A DNA stretch of 47,337 nt from Corallococcus terminator (GTDB lineage Bacteria; Myxococcota; Myxococcia; Myxococcales; Myxococcaceae). The position numbers and the translations under genes are program-made. Where the stretch lies: assembly GCF_003611635.1 (NCBI RefSeq), contig NZ_RAVZ01000025.1:1-47337 (forward strand), in the 5' to 3' direction. The notes beneath the pieces were generated by a model. That model saw only the letters and a list, made by a program, of their open reading frames with translations. It was not told the origin of the DNA and did no database searches. The stretch's first letter is position 1. Every line of letters starts with the position of its first letter. Below, piece by piece: positions 34,250 to 46,356 of the stretch.

Positions 34250-35137
34250 CTAACCCTTCACGCCACCGGCGGTGAGCCCGGAGACGAGATACTTCTGGAG
34301 GAAGAGGAACAGGAACACGACGGGCACCGACACGATGATGGAGCCCGCGGCGAAGTAGCCCCACTGCTGGCTGAAGCCGCCCACGAAGAAGCGCAGGCCC
34401 ACGGGCGCCGTGTACATCGTCTCCTGGTCCATGAACGTCGCGGCGAGGATGAACTCGTTCCACGCGGTCATGAAGCTGAAGAGCGCCGTCACCGCCACCG
34501 CGGGCTTGGCCAGGGGCAGGATGACGCTCCAGAAGATGCGCCCCACGGACGCCCCTTCAATCAGCGCCGCCTCCTCCAGGTCCCTGGGGATGGTGTCGAA
34601 GTAGCCCTTGAGCATCCACACGCTGAACGGGATGGACGTCGTGGCGTACACGATGATGAGGCCCAGCCGGCTGCTGCCCAGGCCCAGCCACTGCACCAGG
34701 ATGATGTAGAGCGGAATCAGCATCAGCGTGCCCGGGAACATCTGGGACACGAGGAACGCCATCATGCCCGTGCGCTGGCCGGGGAACTTGAAGCGGCTGA
34801 AGGCATACGCCGCCGTGCACGCCAGGAACACGCCCACCACCGTGGTGCCAATGGAGATGATGGCGCTGTTGAGCATCCACTTGGCGAACGGCTGATCCGT
34901 CATCACCGACGCGAAGTTGGAGACGGAGAACTGCTCCGGCCACGGCGTCACCGCGCGCAGCCGGTCCCAGAAGGTGGGGTTCTCCGGCAGCGTGGCGATG
35001 GCCAGGCTCTGCTTGCCGGAGAACGCCAGGCTCACCACCCAGAGGATGGGGTAGATGGTGAAGAGCGTGAAGGCCACCAGCACGATGTGCAGGGGCACGT
35101 GGGAGATGCCTTCGCGACGTTCAGAGAAGAGCGCCAT
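34250..35137 (-). CDS. malG: Maltodextrin ABC transporter permease MalG
   Basis: Inner-membrane permease (295 aa) with six predicted helices. The cytoplasmic EAA loop at about 188-212 (EEAALIEGASVGRIFWSVIL) contacts the MalK ATPase. The C-terminus (YLVSGLTAGGVKG) is typical of MalG. ATG 35137 lies only four bases after the malF stop and has no clear ribosome site, so coupled translation is likely. The neighbours malF, malE and malK on the same strand support import of maltose or malto-oligosaccharides rather than another sugar, as do the adjacent amylase and pullulanase. Confidence 0.93.
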   Translation of the reverse strand: MALFSERREGISHVPLHIVLVAFTLFTIYPILWVVSLAFSGKQSLAIATLPENPTFWDRLRAVTPWPEQFSVSNFASVMTDQPFAKWMLNSAIISIGTTVVGVFLACTAAYAFSRFKFPGQRTGMMAFLVSQMFPGTLMLIPLYIILVQWLGLGSSRLGLIIVYATTSIPFSVWMLKGYFDTIPRDLEEAALIEGASVGRIFWSVILPLAKPAVAVTALFSFMTAWNEFILAATFMDQETMYTAPVGLRFFVGGFSQQWGYFAAGSIIVSVPVVFLFLFLQKYLVSGLTAGGVKG

Positions 35138-35141
35138 GGGT

Positions 35142-37181
35142 TTACGCGGCCTCCGTGGCGCGGCTCATGCGGTTCTGCACCATGCTGTAGATGAGCAGGA
35201 TGCCGAAGATGACGGTGGAGTACGCCGCCGCGTAGCCGTGGCGGTAGCGCTCGAAGGCGAACTTGTACGCCTGCGTGACGAGGATTTCCGTGGAGCCGCC
35301 GGGGTCCCCGCCCGTCACCAGGAAGATGATGTTGAACATGTTGAAGGTCCACACCACCGACAGGATGATGGCCGGCACCAGCGCGGGCTTCAGCGCGGGC
35401 AGCGTGATGGCGGTGAACTGCTGCCAGCGATTGGCCCCGTCCACGCGCGCCGCCTCATACAGCTCCCCAGGGATGGACTGGAGCGCACCCAGCGACACCA
35501 CCATCATGAACGGGAAGGACAGCCAGCCGTTGGTGGCCAGCGCCGTGAAGAAGGCCGTGAGGGGCGAGTCGAACCACGCGAGGCCTTCACCACCGAACAT
35601 CCGGATGACGTGGTTCACCACGCCGAACTGCTGGTGGAACATGCCCTTCCAGATGAGCGCGGTGATGTAGTTGGGCATCGCCCACGGCAGGATGAGCAGC
35701 ACCCGGTAGATGGGCCGCATGCGCAGATTGGGCACGTTGAGCGCCAGCGCCAGCAGCAGGCCCACCGTCACGCCGATGGTCACGTTCGTCACCGTCCAGA
35801 GGATGGTGAACAGGAGCGTGTAGTAGAAGTTCAGGTAGTTGAAGACCAGCGAGCCGTCCGCCGCCGTCTTCGCGAAGCTGAAGTCGCCCAGGATGTCCGT
35901 GTAGTTCTTCAGGCCAATCCACAGCTCCGACAGCGGCTGGCTGCTGTTGTAGAGGTTGGCGTCGGTGAACGACAGCGTGATGCCATAGGCGAAGGGGAAG
36001 AAGACGAGCAGCACCATCCCCACCATCGCCGGCGCCACGTAGGCGTACGCCTGCCGGAACTCCACCGCCGTCGCCACCGTGCGGTGCAGCGCGCCCATTC
36101 CGATGAAGAGCAGCACCGCCAGCCCCAGCACGCCCAGCGCACCCAGCGCCTTGCCCGCGTCGCCACGCACCCGAGCGCCGCGCTCCGCCAGCTTGCCCGC
36201 GTCCGGGACGCCCGCGTCCGACAACTGACCCAGCGGGCGGCGCATCGCGTCCGCGTCCCACACGCCGGGCTTCAGCAGCGGCTCCGCGTTGAGGCGATGG
36301 GTGGCCATCAGCTTCTCGGCCGTCTGGCCGCGCGTGCGCAGCTCCGCGCTCACGGCCTCTTCCGTCTCCCGCAGCTCCGCGTCCAGCGTGCGCAGCGAAT
36401 AGACGGTGTAGCCACCCAGGCCCGCCACGAACAACGCCGCGGCCACCGCCACGCGCGCGCCCTGGCGCGACAGCGCGTAGACACCGGCCACGCATCCGGC
36501 GAGCGGCAGCAAGAAGGCCAGCAGGGCCGGCGTCCAGGAGATGGGCTCCGCCTCCGTGAGCACCGGCGTGAACCACTCCACCGACCCCACCACCTGCCCG
36601 TCCACCTCCACCGGCGCGGACAGCAGACGCCCACCGGAGGGCAGCGTCTCCGACTCCACCTCCGACTTGCGCGCGCCGCCTTCTTCGCGGTTCGTCTCCA
36701 CCGCGGCGCGCAGGCGCTGACCGCGGTCGTACAGCGGCTTCTCCTCGCGCGACAGCCGGCGCGGGGCCGCCTTGTCTCCGGTGTCCTCCGGGAAGGTGGA
36801 CGCCTCCAGCTTGATGCCGCTGAAGGCGATGACGCGCGCGGCGCCACCCTGCGGACGGGGCCAGCCCGCGACCACCGCGCCCACCGCATCTCCGGTGCCA
36901 CCCGCGCGCTGCACCAGGTCCGTCAGGCCCAGCAGGGCCACGATGGACTTGCGCTGCGCCCGCTCCGCGCCGCGATCCGCCTGGGCACGGACGAGCAGTC
37001 CGTGCGCCAGGAGCAGGGCCAGACCCAGCGCGAGCGCGAGCCCCACCAGGACCCGCCCCCGTTTGCTTCCCCCGGAACGACCCGAAGGCCCCAGGTCGGA
37101 CGGGGCGGTCGCGTCGTTGTTCGGAGAGGCGCGGACCGTACCGGCCGCGGAAGGCGACTGCTGGGGGGCGTTCTGGCTCAC
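35142..37181 (-). CDS. malF: MalF permease with large sensor-like N-terminal extension
   Basis: The 679-aa product has a standard MalF core at about 377-679 (EAA loop YEAARVDGANRWQQF, 575-589). It is preceded by about 375 extra residues: a polar N-terminus, a helix (43-64), an extracytoplasmic domain of about 150 residues (65-215), two helices (217-237, 243-262), a second extracytoplasmic segment (263-343) and another helix (344-364). The first domain ends in GGRLLSAPVEVDGQVVGSVE, a phrase like the last strands of Cache-type sensor domains. E. coli MalF has 514 aa and its insert (P2) lies elsewhere. Start is GTG 37181, with GAGGA five to six bases upstream and 17 bases after malE. Function of the extension is unknown. 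Confidence 0.9.
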   Translation of the reverse strand: MSQNAPQQSPSAAGTVRASPNNDATAPSDLGPSGRSGGSKRGRVLVGLALALGLALLLAHGLLVRAQADRGAERAQRKSIVALLGLTDLVQRAGGTGDAVGAVVAGWPRPQGGAARVIAFSGIKLEASTFPEDTGDKAAPRRLSREEKPLYDRGQRLRAAVETNREEGGARKSEVESETLPSGGRLLSAPVEVDGQVVGSVEWFTPVLTEAEPISWTPALLAFLLPLAGCVAGVYALSRQGARVAVAAALFVAGLGGYTVYSLRTLDAELRETEEAVSAELRTRGQTAEKLMATHRLNAEPLLKPGVWDADAMRRPLGQLSDAGVPDAGKLAERGARVRGDAGKALGALGVLGLAVLLFIGMGALHRTVATAVEFRQAYAYVAPAMVGMVLLVFFPFAYGITLSFTDANLYNSSQPLSELWIGLKNYTDILGDFSFAKTAADGSLVFNYLNFYYTLLFTILWTVTNVTIGVTVGLLLALALNVPNLRMRPIYRVLLILPWAMPNYITALIWKGMFHQQFGVVNHVIRMFGGEGLAWFDSPLTAFFTALATNGWLSFPFMMVVSLGALQSIPGELYEAARVDGANRWQQFTAITLPALKPALVPAIILSVVWTFNMFNIIFLVTGGDPGGSTEILVTQAYKFAFERYRHGYAAAYSTVIFGILLIYSMVQNRMSRATEAA

Positions 37182-37198
37182 TTCAGGTCCTCACTCAC

Positions 37199-38425
37199 TT
37201 ACTTCTTGGTGCGCAGACCGGCGACGTCCTTGGCCACGCTCTTCTGGGCCACGTCCAGCGCCGCCTTCGGCGTGGCCGTGTTCTTGAGCACGGAGTTCAT
37301 CGCGCTGGTCGCGGGGGTCCAGACCATCGACATCTCCGGCACGTTGGGCATGGGGATGGCCACGTCGACCTGGTCCTTCATCGCCTTGAGCAGCGGATCC
37401 GCGGTCACCTTCGGGTCCGCGTACACCGCGTTGTTCGCCGGGCTCTGACGGCCCTCCAGGGCCAGCGTCTTGCCCGCGCCCACGTCGGTGAGGAACTTCG
37501 CGAAGTCGTACGCCGCTTCCTTGTTCTTCGACGGGGCGGCCACGTACACGCCCTCCACCGTCATCCAGGGCTTCATCGGCGCGCCCTTGTTCTCATCCAG
37601 GGTGGGCAGCCGCGCGAAGCCGTAGTCCACGCCCTTCGCCACCTCGCCCACGAACCAGGGACCGGAGAACACCATCGCGGCCTTGCCCTCGTTGAAGAGC
37701 GAGGTGATGAGCGCGCTGGAGGGCTCCGCCGGCAGGATGCCGTCCTTCTTCCACTTGAGGACCTGCTCCACCGACTTCACGTTGGCGGGCGAGTTCATCG
37801 TGGGGGTCGTCTTCGCGTCGAACACGCCGCCGCCGAAGCCGTTCATCACCGCCGCGTGGTAGTAGAAGTCGCCGTACGCGTACGCGAGCCCGAAGCGGCC
37901 CGCCTTCGCGTCGGAGAGCTTCTTCGCCATCGTCACCATTTCACCGGACGTCTTGGGCGGCGTGGGGACCAGCTTCTTGTTGTAGATGAGCGTGATGACC
38001 TTGTAGTTCAGCGGCAGGCCGTAGGTCGTCCCGCGGTAGACCATCGCGTCCATCGTCGTCGGGATGAAGCGCTTCTTCGTCGCGTCATCCAGGAAGAAGT
38101 CGATGGGCTCCACCGTGTTGCCCGCTTCAATCCAGCCGCCCAGGCGGTCCTGCGCGAAGATGAAGAGGTCCGGGCCCTTGCCGCGCGGCACCGTCGCGGA
38201 GATTTTATCCGCGTACGCGTCGTACGGCACCGCCAGCGTGGTGACCTTGACGCCCTTGGCCTCGTTGGCCTTGTTGTACTCGGCGACCACCTTCTCCAGG
38301 GCGGCCTTCTCCTCCGCGCGGTAGGCGTGCCAGAGCACCAGCTCCGTGGCGGCGAAGGACGGGACGGGCAACAGGCCGACTGCGCACAGACAGAGGGCCG
38401 CGAGCAGCGTTCGCAGGTTCGTCAT
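37199..38425 (-). CDS. malE: Maltodextrin-binding protein MalE
   Basis: Periplasmic solute-binding protein (408 aa) that hands malto-oligosaccharides to MalFG. A signal peptide covers about residues 1-25 (cleavage near SFAA). The fold is the group 1 extracellular binding type, with ELVLWHAYRAEEKAAL, a GKGPDLFIFAQDRLG strand, and FNEGKAAMVFSGPW; the tail MVWTPATSAMNSVL is typical of MalE. GGAGG six bases upstream supports ATG 38425 over an in-frame ATG at 38446, which would overlap malK. No lipobox is seen. It is the second gene of the malKEFG run, 17 bases from each neighbour. Confidence 0.93.
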   Translation of the reverse strand: MTNLRTLLAALCLCAVGLLPVPSFAATELVLWHAYRAEEKAALEKVVAEYNKANEAKGVKVTTLAVPYDAYADKISATVPRGKGPDLFIFAQDRLGGWIEAGNTVEPIDFFLDDATKKRFIPTTMDAMVYRGTTYGLPLNYKVITLIYNKKLVPTPPKTSGEMVTMAKKLSDAKAGRFGLAYAYGDFYYHAAVMNGFGGGVFDAKTTPTMNSPANVKSVEQVLKWKKDGILPAEPSSALITSLFNEGKAAMVFSGPWFVGEVAKGVDYGFARLPTLDENKGAPMKPWMTVEGVYVAAPSKNKEAAYDFAKFLTDVGAGKTLALEGRQSPANNAVYADPKVTADPLLKAMKDQVDVAIPMPNVPEMSMVWTPATSAMNSVLKNTATPKAALDVAQKSVAKDVAGLRTKK

Positions 38426-38442
38426 GAAATGCCTCCGGGATA

Positions 38443-39537
<1,095 letters not shown>

Positions 39538-39619
39538 CAGGCCCTCCAACAAGAGCCCCGCTCGCGCCGACGACAACAGCAGCACGTCCGGGTCAGGTTC
39601 TGCGCGCCCAGCGAATGCC

Positions 39620-41242
39620 TCACGGCACCCGCCCGAGGATGCGCGCGGACAGCGGCTCCAACGCCAGCTCCAGCGTGGCGCCCGCCTTCGTCCGCCCTCC
39701 GTTCAGCAGGTCCTCCACCTCCGCGACGCCCGTCCAACCCTCCGGCCACTTCACCGAAGCCGTGCCCCGCGTCTTGCCGCGGTTGAGCGCCACCACCACC
39801 GTGTCGCCCGAAGCCGCGTCCCTGCGCTGGAAGACATACACATCGCCCTCCGTGGACAGCGCTTCGTGCGTGCCCCGCGACAGCGACGGGTGCGCACGGC
39901 GGATGGAAATCAGGCGCTTGTAATACTCGCGCAAAACCTCGTCGCGTTTCTTTCCCGCACCGGGCTTCACCGCCTGCTTGCCCCACGGCATGTCACCGCG
40001 GTTCTGCGGCCAGTCACCACCGGCGCGGCCCACTTCCTCGCCGTAGTAGATGACCGGGATGCCGGCGGTGGTGAGTTGCAGCGCGGCGGCCAGCCGGAAG
40101 AGCGACACGTCGCCCTTCAACTGGTGCAGCGCCCCGTCCACGTCGTGCGACGACAGGAAGTGCGCCAGGTGGTGCCCCGGCGTCACCTTCCCGCGCGACT
40201 GGAGGTAGCGGTCGAACGCCACCGTGCGGCCACGGCCCTGCAGGAAGCCCAGCGTGTTGCCCACGAAAGCGAAGTCGAACCCGGCGTCCATCTCATCCGG
40301 GGTGAAGTACGGCGCCAGCGACTCCACGTCGCCGCCCCAGAGTTCGCCCAGCAGGAAGAAGTCGGGGCTCACTTCCGCGCGCGTGCGGCGGCGGTGTTCC
40401 TTCCAGAAGTCGTGGGACACGTGCTTCACGGTGTCCAGCCGGAAGCCGTCCACGCCGGAGCGCTTGGCCCAGTCAATCTGCGCGTCCAGCAGGTACTTCG
40501 CCACCTCCGGCACTTCGGTCTTGAAGTCCGGTAGGCCCGCCACGCACGACGTCAGGTCATCCTGGCCGCAGGTGTTCTTGTCCTCGGAGCGAAGCCAGTC
40601 CGGCTTCTCCTGGAGGTAGCGCGAGTTGTAGCCCGGGTGGTTGTAGACGACATCCAGGAGCACGCGGATGCCGCGCGCGTGCGCCGCGTCCACCAGCGCC
40701 TTGAAGTCCGCCTCCGTGCCGAAGCGCTCATCCAGCGCGTGGAAGTCGTCCGCCCAGTAGCCGTGATAGCCCCAGTCCGGGAAGCCGGAGCCGGTGACGA
40801 ACCCGGGGATCTGCTTGAGCAGCGGCGTCACCCACAGCGCCGTCACGCCCAGCGACGACAGCTCCTCCAGCTTTCCGGTGAGGCCCTTCAGGTCCCCGCC
40901 GTGGAACGTGCCGGGCGCCTTCGTGTCGCCCTTCTCGTTGTTCGTGGGGTCGCCATCCGCGAAGCGATCCACCACCACGAAGTACAGCACCTCGTCCGCC
41001 CAGGGCCGCGCGGGCTCTTTTGGAGCCGGGGGCGCGACCTCCGTCACGGGTGCGGTCGCCGCGGGCGCCGGGGCCGTCACGGCGGGCTGCGTTGGCGCAG
41101 CGTCCGTGGCGGGTCGGGTCGGTGTCTCCGGGGCCGTGGCGCACCCCGCCAGACACAGGGCCACAACACCCTGGAGCATCGGGAGCCACCGACCGCGGTG
41201 GGGGACAGCGTTCGATTGTGGGCGGGGGAGGCGCGGGGACAT
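39620..41242 (-). CDS. GH13 alpha-amylase lipoprotein of the mal locus
   Basis: Secreted glucan hydrolase (540 aa). The signal peptide ends in lipobox LAGC (Cys34), followed by an Ala/Pro/Thr-rich spacer to about residue 78. The barrel carries VDRFADGDPTNN, LLDVVYNH, GFRLDTVKH (nucleophile Asp270), LLGELW (Glu300) and FLSSHD (Asp367). Two cysteines near 225-233 may pair. It resembles GH13 enzymes that release maltose or short oligosaccharides, such as cyclomaltodextrinase-like or maltogenic types. Start ATG 41242 has no strong ribosome site; Met22 is an alternative. It is divergent from the pullulanase gene across about 290 bases that contain a large dyad. Confidence 0.9.
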   Translation of the reverse strand: MSPRLPRPQSNAVPHRGRWLPMLQGVVALCLAGCATAPETPTRPATDAAPTQPAVTAPAPAATAPVTEVAPPAPKEPARPWADEVLYFVVVDRFADGDPTNNEKGDTKAPGTFHGGDLKGLTGKLEELSSLGVTALWVTPLLKQIPGFVTGSGFPDWGYHGYWADDFHALDERFGTEADFKALVDAAHARGIRVLLDVVYNHPGYNSRYLQEKPDWLRSEDKNTCGQDDLTSCVAGLPDFKTEVPEVAKYLLDAQIDWAKRSGVDGFRLDTVKHVSHDFWKEHRRRTRAEVSPDFFLLGELWGGDVESLAPYFTPDEMDAGFDFAFVGNTLGFLQGRGRTVAFDRYLQSRGKVTPGHHLAHFLSSHDVDGALHQLKGDVSLFRLAAALQLTTAGIPVIYYGEEVGRAGGDWPQNRGDMPWGKQAVKPGAGKKRDEVLREYYKRLISIRRAHPSLSRGTHEALSTEGDVYVFQRRDAASGDTVVVALNRGKTRGTASVKWPEGWTGVAEVEDLLNGGRTKAGATLELALEPLSARILGRVP

Positions 41243-41291
41243 CTAGGCGCGGCACTGTAGCCAACAGTTTCTCAACCGGTGAAGGCCCCTT

Positions 41292-41327
41292 GGAACAATC
41301 GCCTGATGCCGCAATGCGGCATGTTCC
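41292..41327. promoter_or_regulatory. Nested dyad between divergent amylase and pullulanase genes
   Basis: An inner perfect dyad ATGCCGC-AAT-GCGGCAT (41306-41322) lies inside an outer pair GGAACA (41292-41297) and TGTTCC (41322-41327). It is 50 bases upstream of the amylase start and about 210 upstream of the pullulanase start. It is a candidate operator for an alpha-glucan regulator (LacI-like or other); the regulator is not in the window. The rest of the 292-base gap shows nothing recognised. Confidence 0.4.
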
Positions 41328-41534
41328 AGGTGTTTTCCGCTGCACACCCGTGTGACGCGAGGCGTGGGCCACTCCGACGGAGCGCGTGATTTCTGCCGCA
41401 CTGCGTCTCGTTTTCGGGTCCTCCGCACCCGACCTCCCAGGGCGGATTCGCGCCCCCGAACGTGGATCATCCTGACGTCCAGGCAAGTCGCGAAACCAGC
41501 CTACCGGCCGCGTGTGACAGGTCCGGCTGCTACC

Positions 41535-45005
<3,471 letters not shown>

Positions 45006-45027
45006 CCTCCCGTCGCTGGAAACGAAG

Positions 45028-45061
45028 CGGGCCCCGGATGCGAGTGCGCGTCCGGGGCCCG
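45028..45061 (+). terminator. Terminator hairpin after pulA
   Basis: CGGGCCCCGGA (45028-45038) and TCCGGGGCCCG (45051-45061) make a perfect 11-bp GC-rich stem, 22 bases after the pulA stop, followed by TGGTGTTTC. The rest of the gap to 45175 holds nothing recognised. Confidence 0.75.
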
Positions 45062-45175
45062 TGGTGTTTCAAGATGCGTCATCACCCACTCACCAGGAAG
45101 AACCATGATGAACGACGCGAGCGAAGCCGCCAGCGGCCCCCAGGGGTAGAACAGCCAGGCGCGGCGCCCTGGCCA

Positions 45176-45547
45176 TCACGGCCCGTCGGCCATGCCGTCA
45201 AGTTGTTCCAGCGCGAGCTCGCGGTAATAGGGGACGACTTCGACAGCCAGCACTTCGCGCATCTGCTGGCGTGCGCTGTCGAGGTCGCCCTGTCCCTGGA
45301 ACTTCCACATCAGGTGCAGCGCGTCGGTCAGGCGGTTCGAGCCCTCCGCGATGCGACGCTCGGCCTCGCGCAGCAGAGCCATCGCTCCGGCAGGGGTGCT
45401 CAAGGCGGCCTCTGTATCGGTGATGGAGACCTCCTGGGCGGTGCGCAGGAGGAGTTCGCACTCGGCCTCGTCAAGCGTCAGTGGAGCACCCTCGCGAAGC
45501 ACGCGACGCGCGAGGTTGCGGAACGAGTTCCAGTCGGGTGTGTTCAT
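45176..45547 (-). CDS. DUSAM-domain protein (myxobacterial TIGR02267 family)
   Basis: The 123-aa soluble helical protein is close to the DUSAM domain, a paralogous family of unknown function found in Myxococcus, Stigmatella and relatives. Matching segments are DWNSFRNLARRVLREGAPL, ECELLLRTAQEVSI, GAMALLREAERRI and QQMREVLAVEVVPYYRELA. Length fits a single domain. ATG 45547 starts seven bases after the stop of the lipoprotein gene, so it is the third gene of a short operon. A role in contact-dependent or self-recognition systems is sometimes suspected from context, but nothing in this sequence proves it. Confidence 0.82.
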   Translation of the reverse strand: MNTPDWNSFRNLARRVLREGAPLTLDEAECELLLRTAQEVSITDTEAALSTPAGAMALLREAERRIAEGSNRLTDALHLMWKFQGQGDLDSARQQMREVLAVEVVPYYRELALEQLDGMADGP

Positions 45548-45554
45548 TCGGTCT

Positions 45555-45950
45555 TCACCGCTTCGGTTTGGCGGGGCGGCACATATCGAGGGGCCAGTCA
45601 TGTTGTCCCTCACACTTGCGCAGGCAGTCGGTGCAGGGGCCGGTAAACTTCCTGGCTGCGCAGGCGTTCCAATTTCGTATGCACCTGTTCTTCCAGGCGG
45701 GCTGGCGCGGGTCGTCAACGTAAGCGTCCACATCCACTTCGGGGCCGTGCACGCCAGTGGCGCCAACGCCAGCGGCCATGATGGCGGCGGCTTCGGCGGT
45801 AGTGAGGCCGCACGCCTCGGGCAGGCCAGGGTGGCGCTGGATGCAGTCCGTTTCCGTATCCATGGCGATGGCGGCGGCGCAGCCCATACAGAGGGCCGCG
45901 AGGATAGCGACAAGGAGGTGCCACCGAGGGGTGGCCTTCGGGGTTGTCAT
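45555..45950 (-). CDS. Small cysteine-rich lipoprotein
   Basis: The 131-aa product has a signal peptide ending CMGC (Cys24), a short acidic spacer, and a C-terminal Cys-rich segment: NRCIRNWNACAARKF, GPCTDCLRKCEGQ and WPLDMCRP. The paired cysteines suggest a small disulfide-bonded fold in the periplasm or at the outer membrane. An Ala/Gly-rich hydrophobic run (about 50-65) lies between. No named family is recognised. Its start overlaps the stop of the upstream gene by three bases (ATGA), and the DUSAM gene follows seven bases after its own stop, so the three are probably co-translated. Confidence 0.7.
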   Translation of the reverse strand: MTTPKATPRWHLLVAILAALCMGCAAAIAMDTETDCIQRHPGLPEACGLTTAEAAAIMAAGVGATGVHGPEVDVDAYVDDPRQPAWKNRCIRNWNACAARKFTGPCTDCLRKCEGQHDWPLDMCRPAKPKR

Positions 45951-46171
45951 GGTGCGCGGTTCCCATTGTCCGGCGCCGACACGTTCGCGAACCATGACGA
46001 GGGATTGCAACCCTGGCAAAGGCACTCCTCCAGTCGGAGGATTTCTCGCGCCATACCCGCCGTCGTTTTCTCCCCGCGCACCTCGGCCTGACGCAGCAGC
46101 CGACCCACCGTGCGCCGCACCTTCTCCATCCGCTGCTCGAAATCTTCTTGAGCCAGAGTCCCATCGCGCAT
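45947..46171 (-). CDS. Small hypothetical protein, first gene of DUSAM operon
   Basis: The product from ATG 46171 is 74 aa: a helical, charged N-terminal half (EQRMEKVRRTVGRLLRQAEV) and a C-terminal part with Cys residues (ECLCQGC). No family is recognised. The case for a real gene is the overlap of its stop with the lipoprotein start (ATGA at 45950-45947). The start is uncertain: there is no clear ribosome site, the frame continues upstream to GTG 46294 inside a large inverted repeat, and an internal ATG is possible. Confidence 0.45.
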   Translation of the reverse strand: MRDGTLAQEDFEQRMEKVRRTVGRLLRQAEVRGEKTTAGMAREILRLEECLCQGCNPSSWFANVSAPDNGNRAP

Positions 46172-46256
46172 CCGGGGACGCGCGATGCCGAGTGATGGGC
46201 TTGCGCGCGTCCGGGACCTGGCGAAGCAACGGGAGCGCGAGGCGACGGAGCGCGCT

Positions 46257-46298
46257 TCCCGTGGTGTTACTTCGGCGGTTTCGGGTAACACCACGGGA
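46257..46298. repeat. Large inverted repeat between map and the DUSAM operon
   Basis: TCCCGTGGTGTTAC (46257-46270) and GTAACACCACGGGA (46285-46298) are perfect 14-base arms around a 14-base spacer. A near copy, GTAACACTACGG, lies at 46351-46362 over the map stop codon, and CCGTGG recurs at 46311. It could terminate map, act as an operator for the DUSAM operon, or be a small repeat element. Confidence 0.7.
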
Positions 46299-46356
46299 GG
46301 GGTTGGAACCCCGTGGTTTCAAGCGGTTGCGGAAGGTGATGAACCCAGAGGTAACA

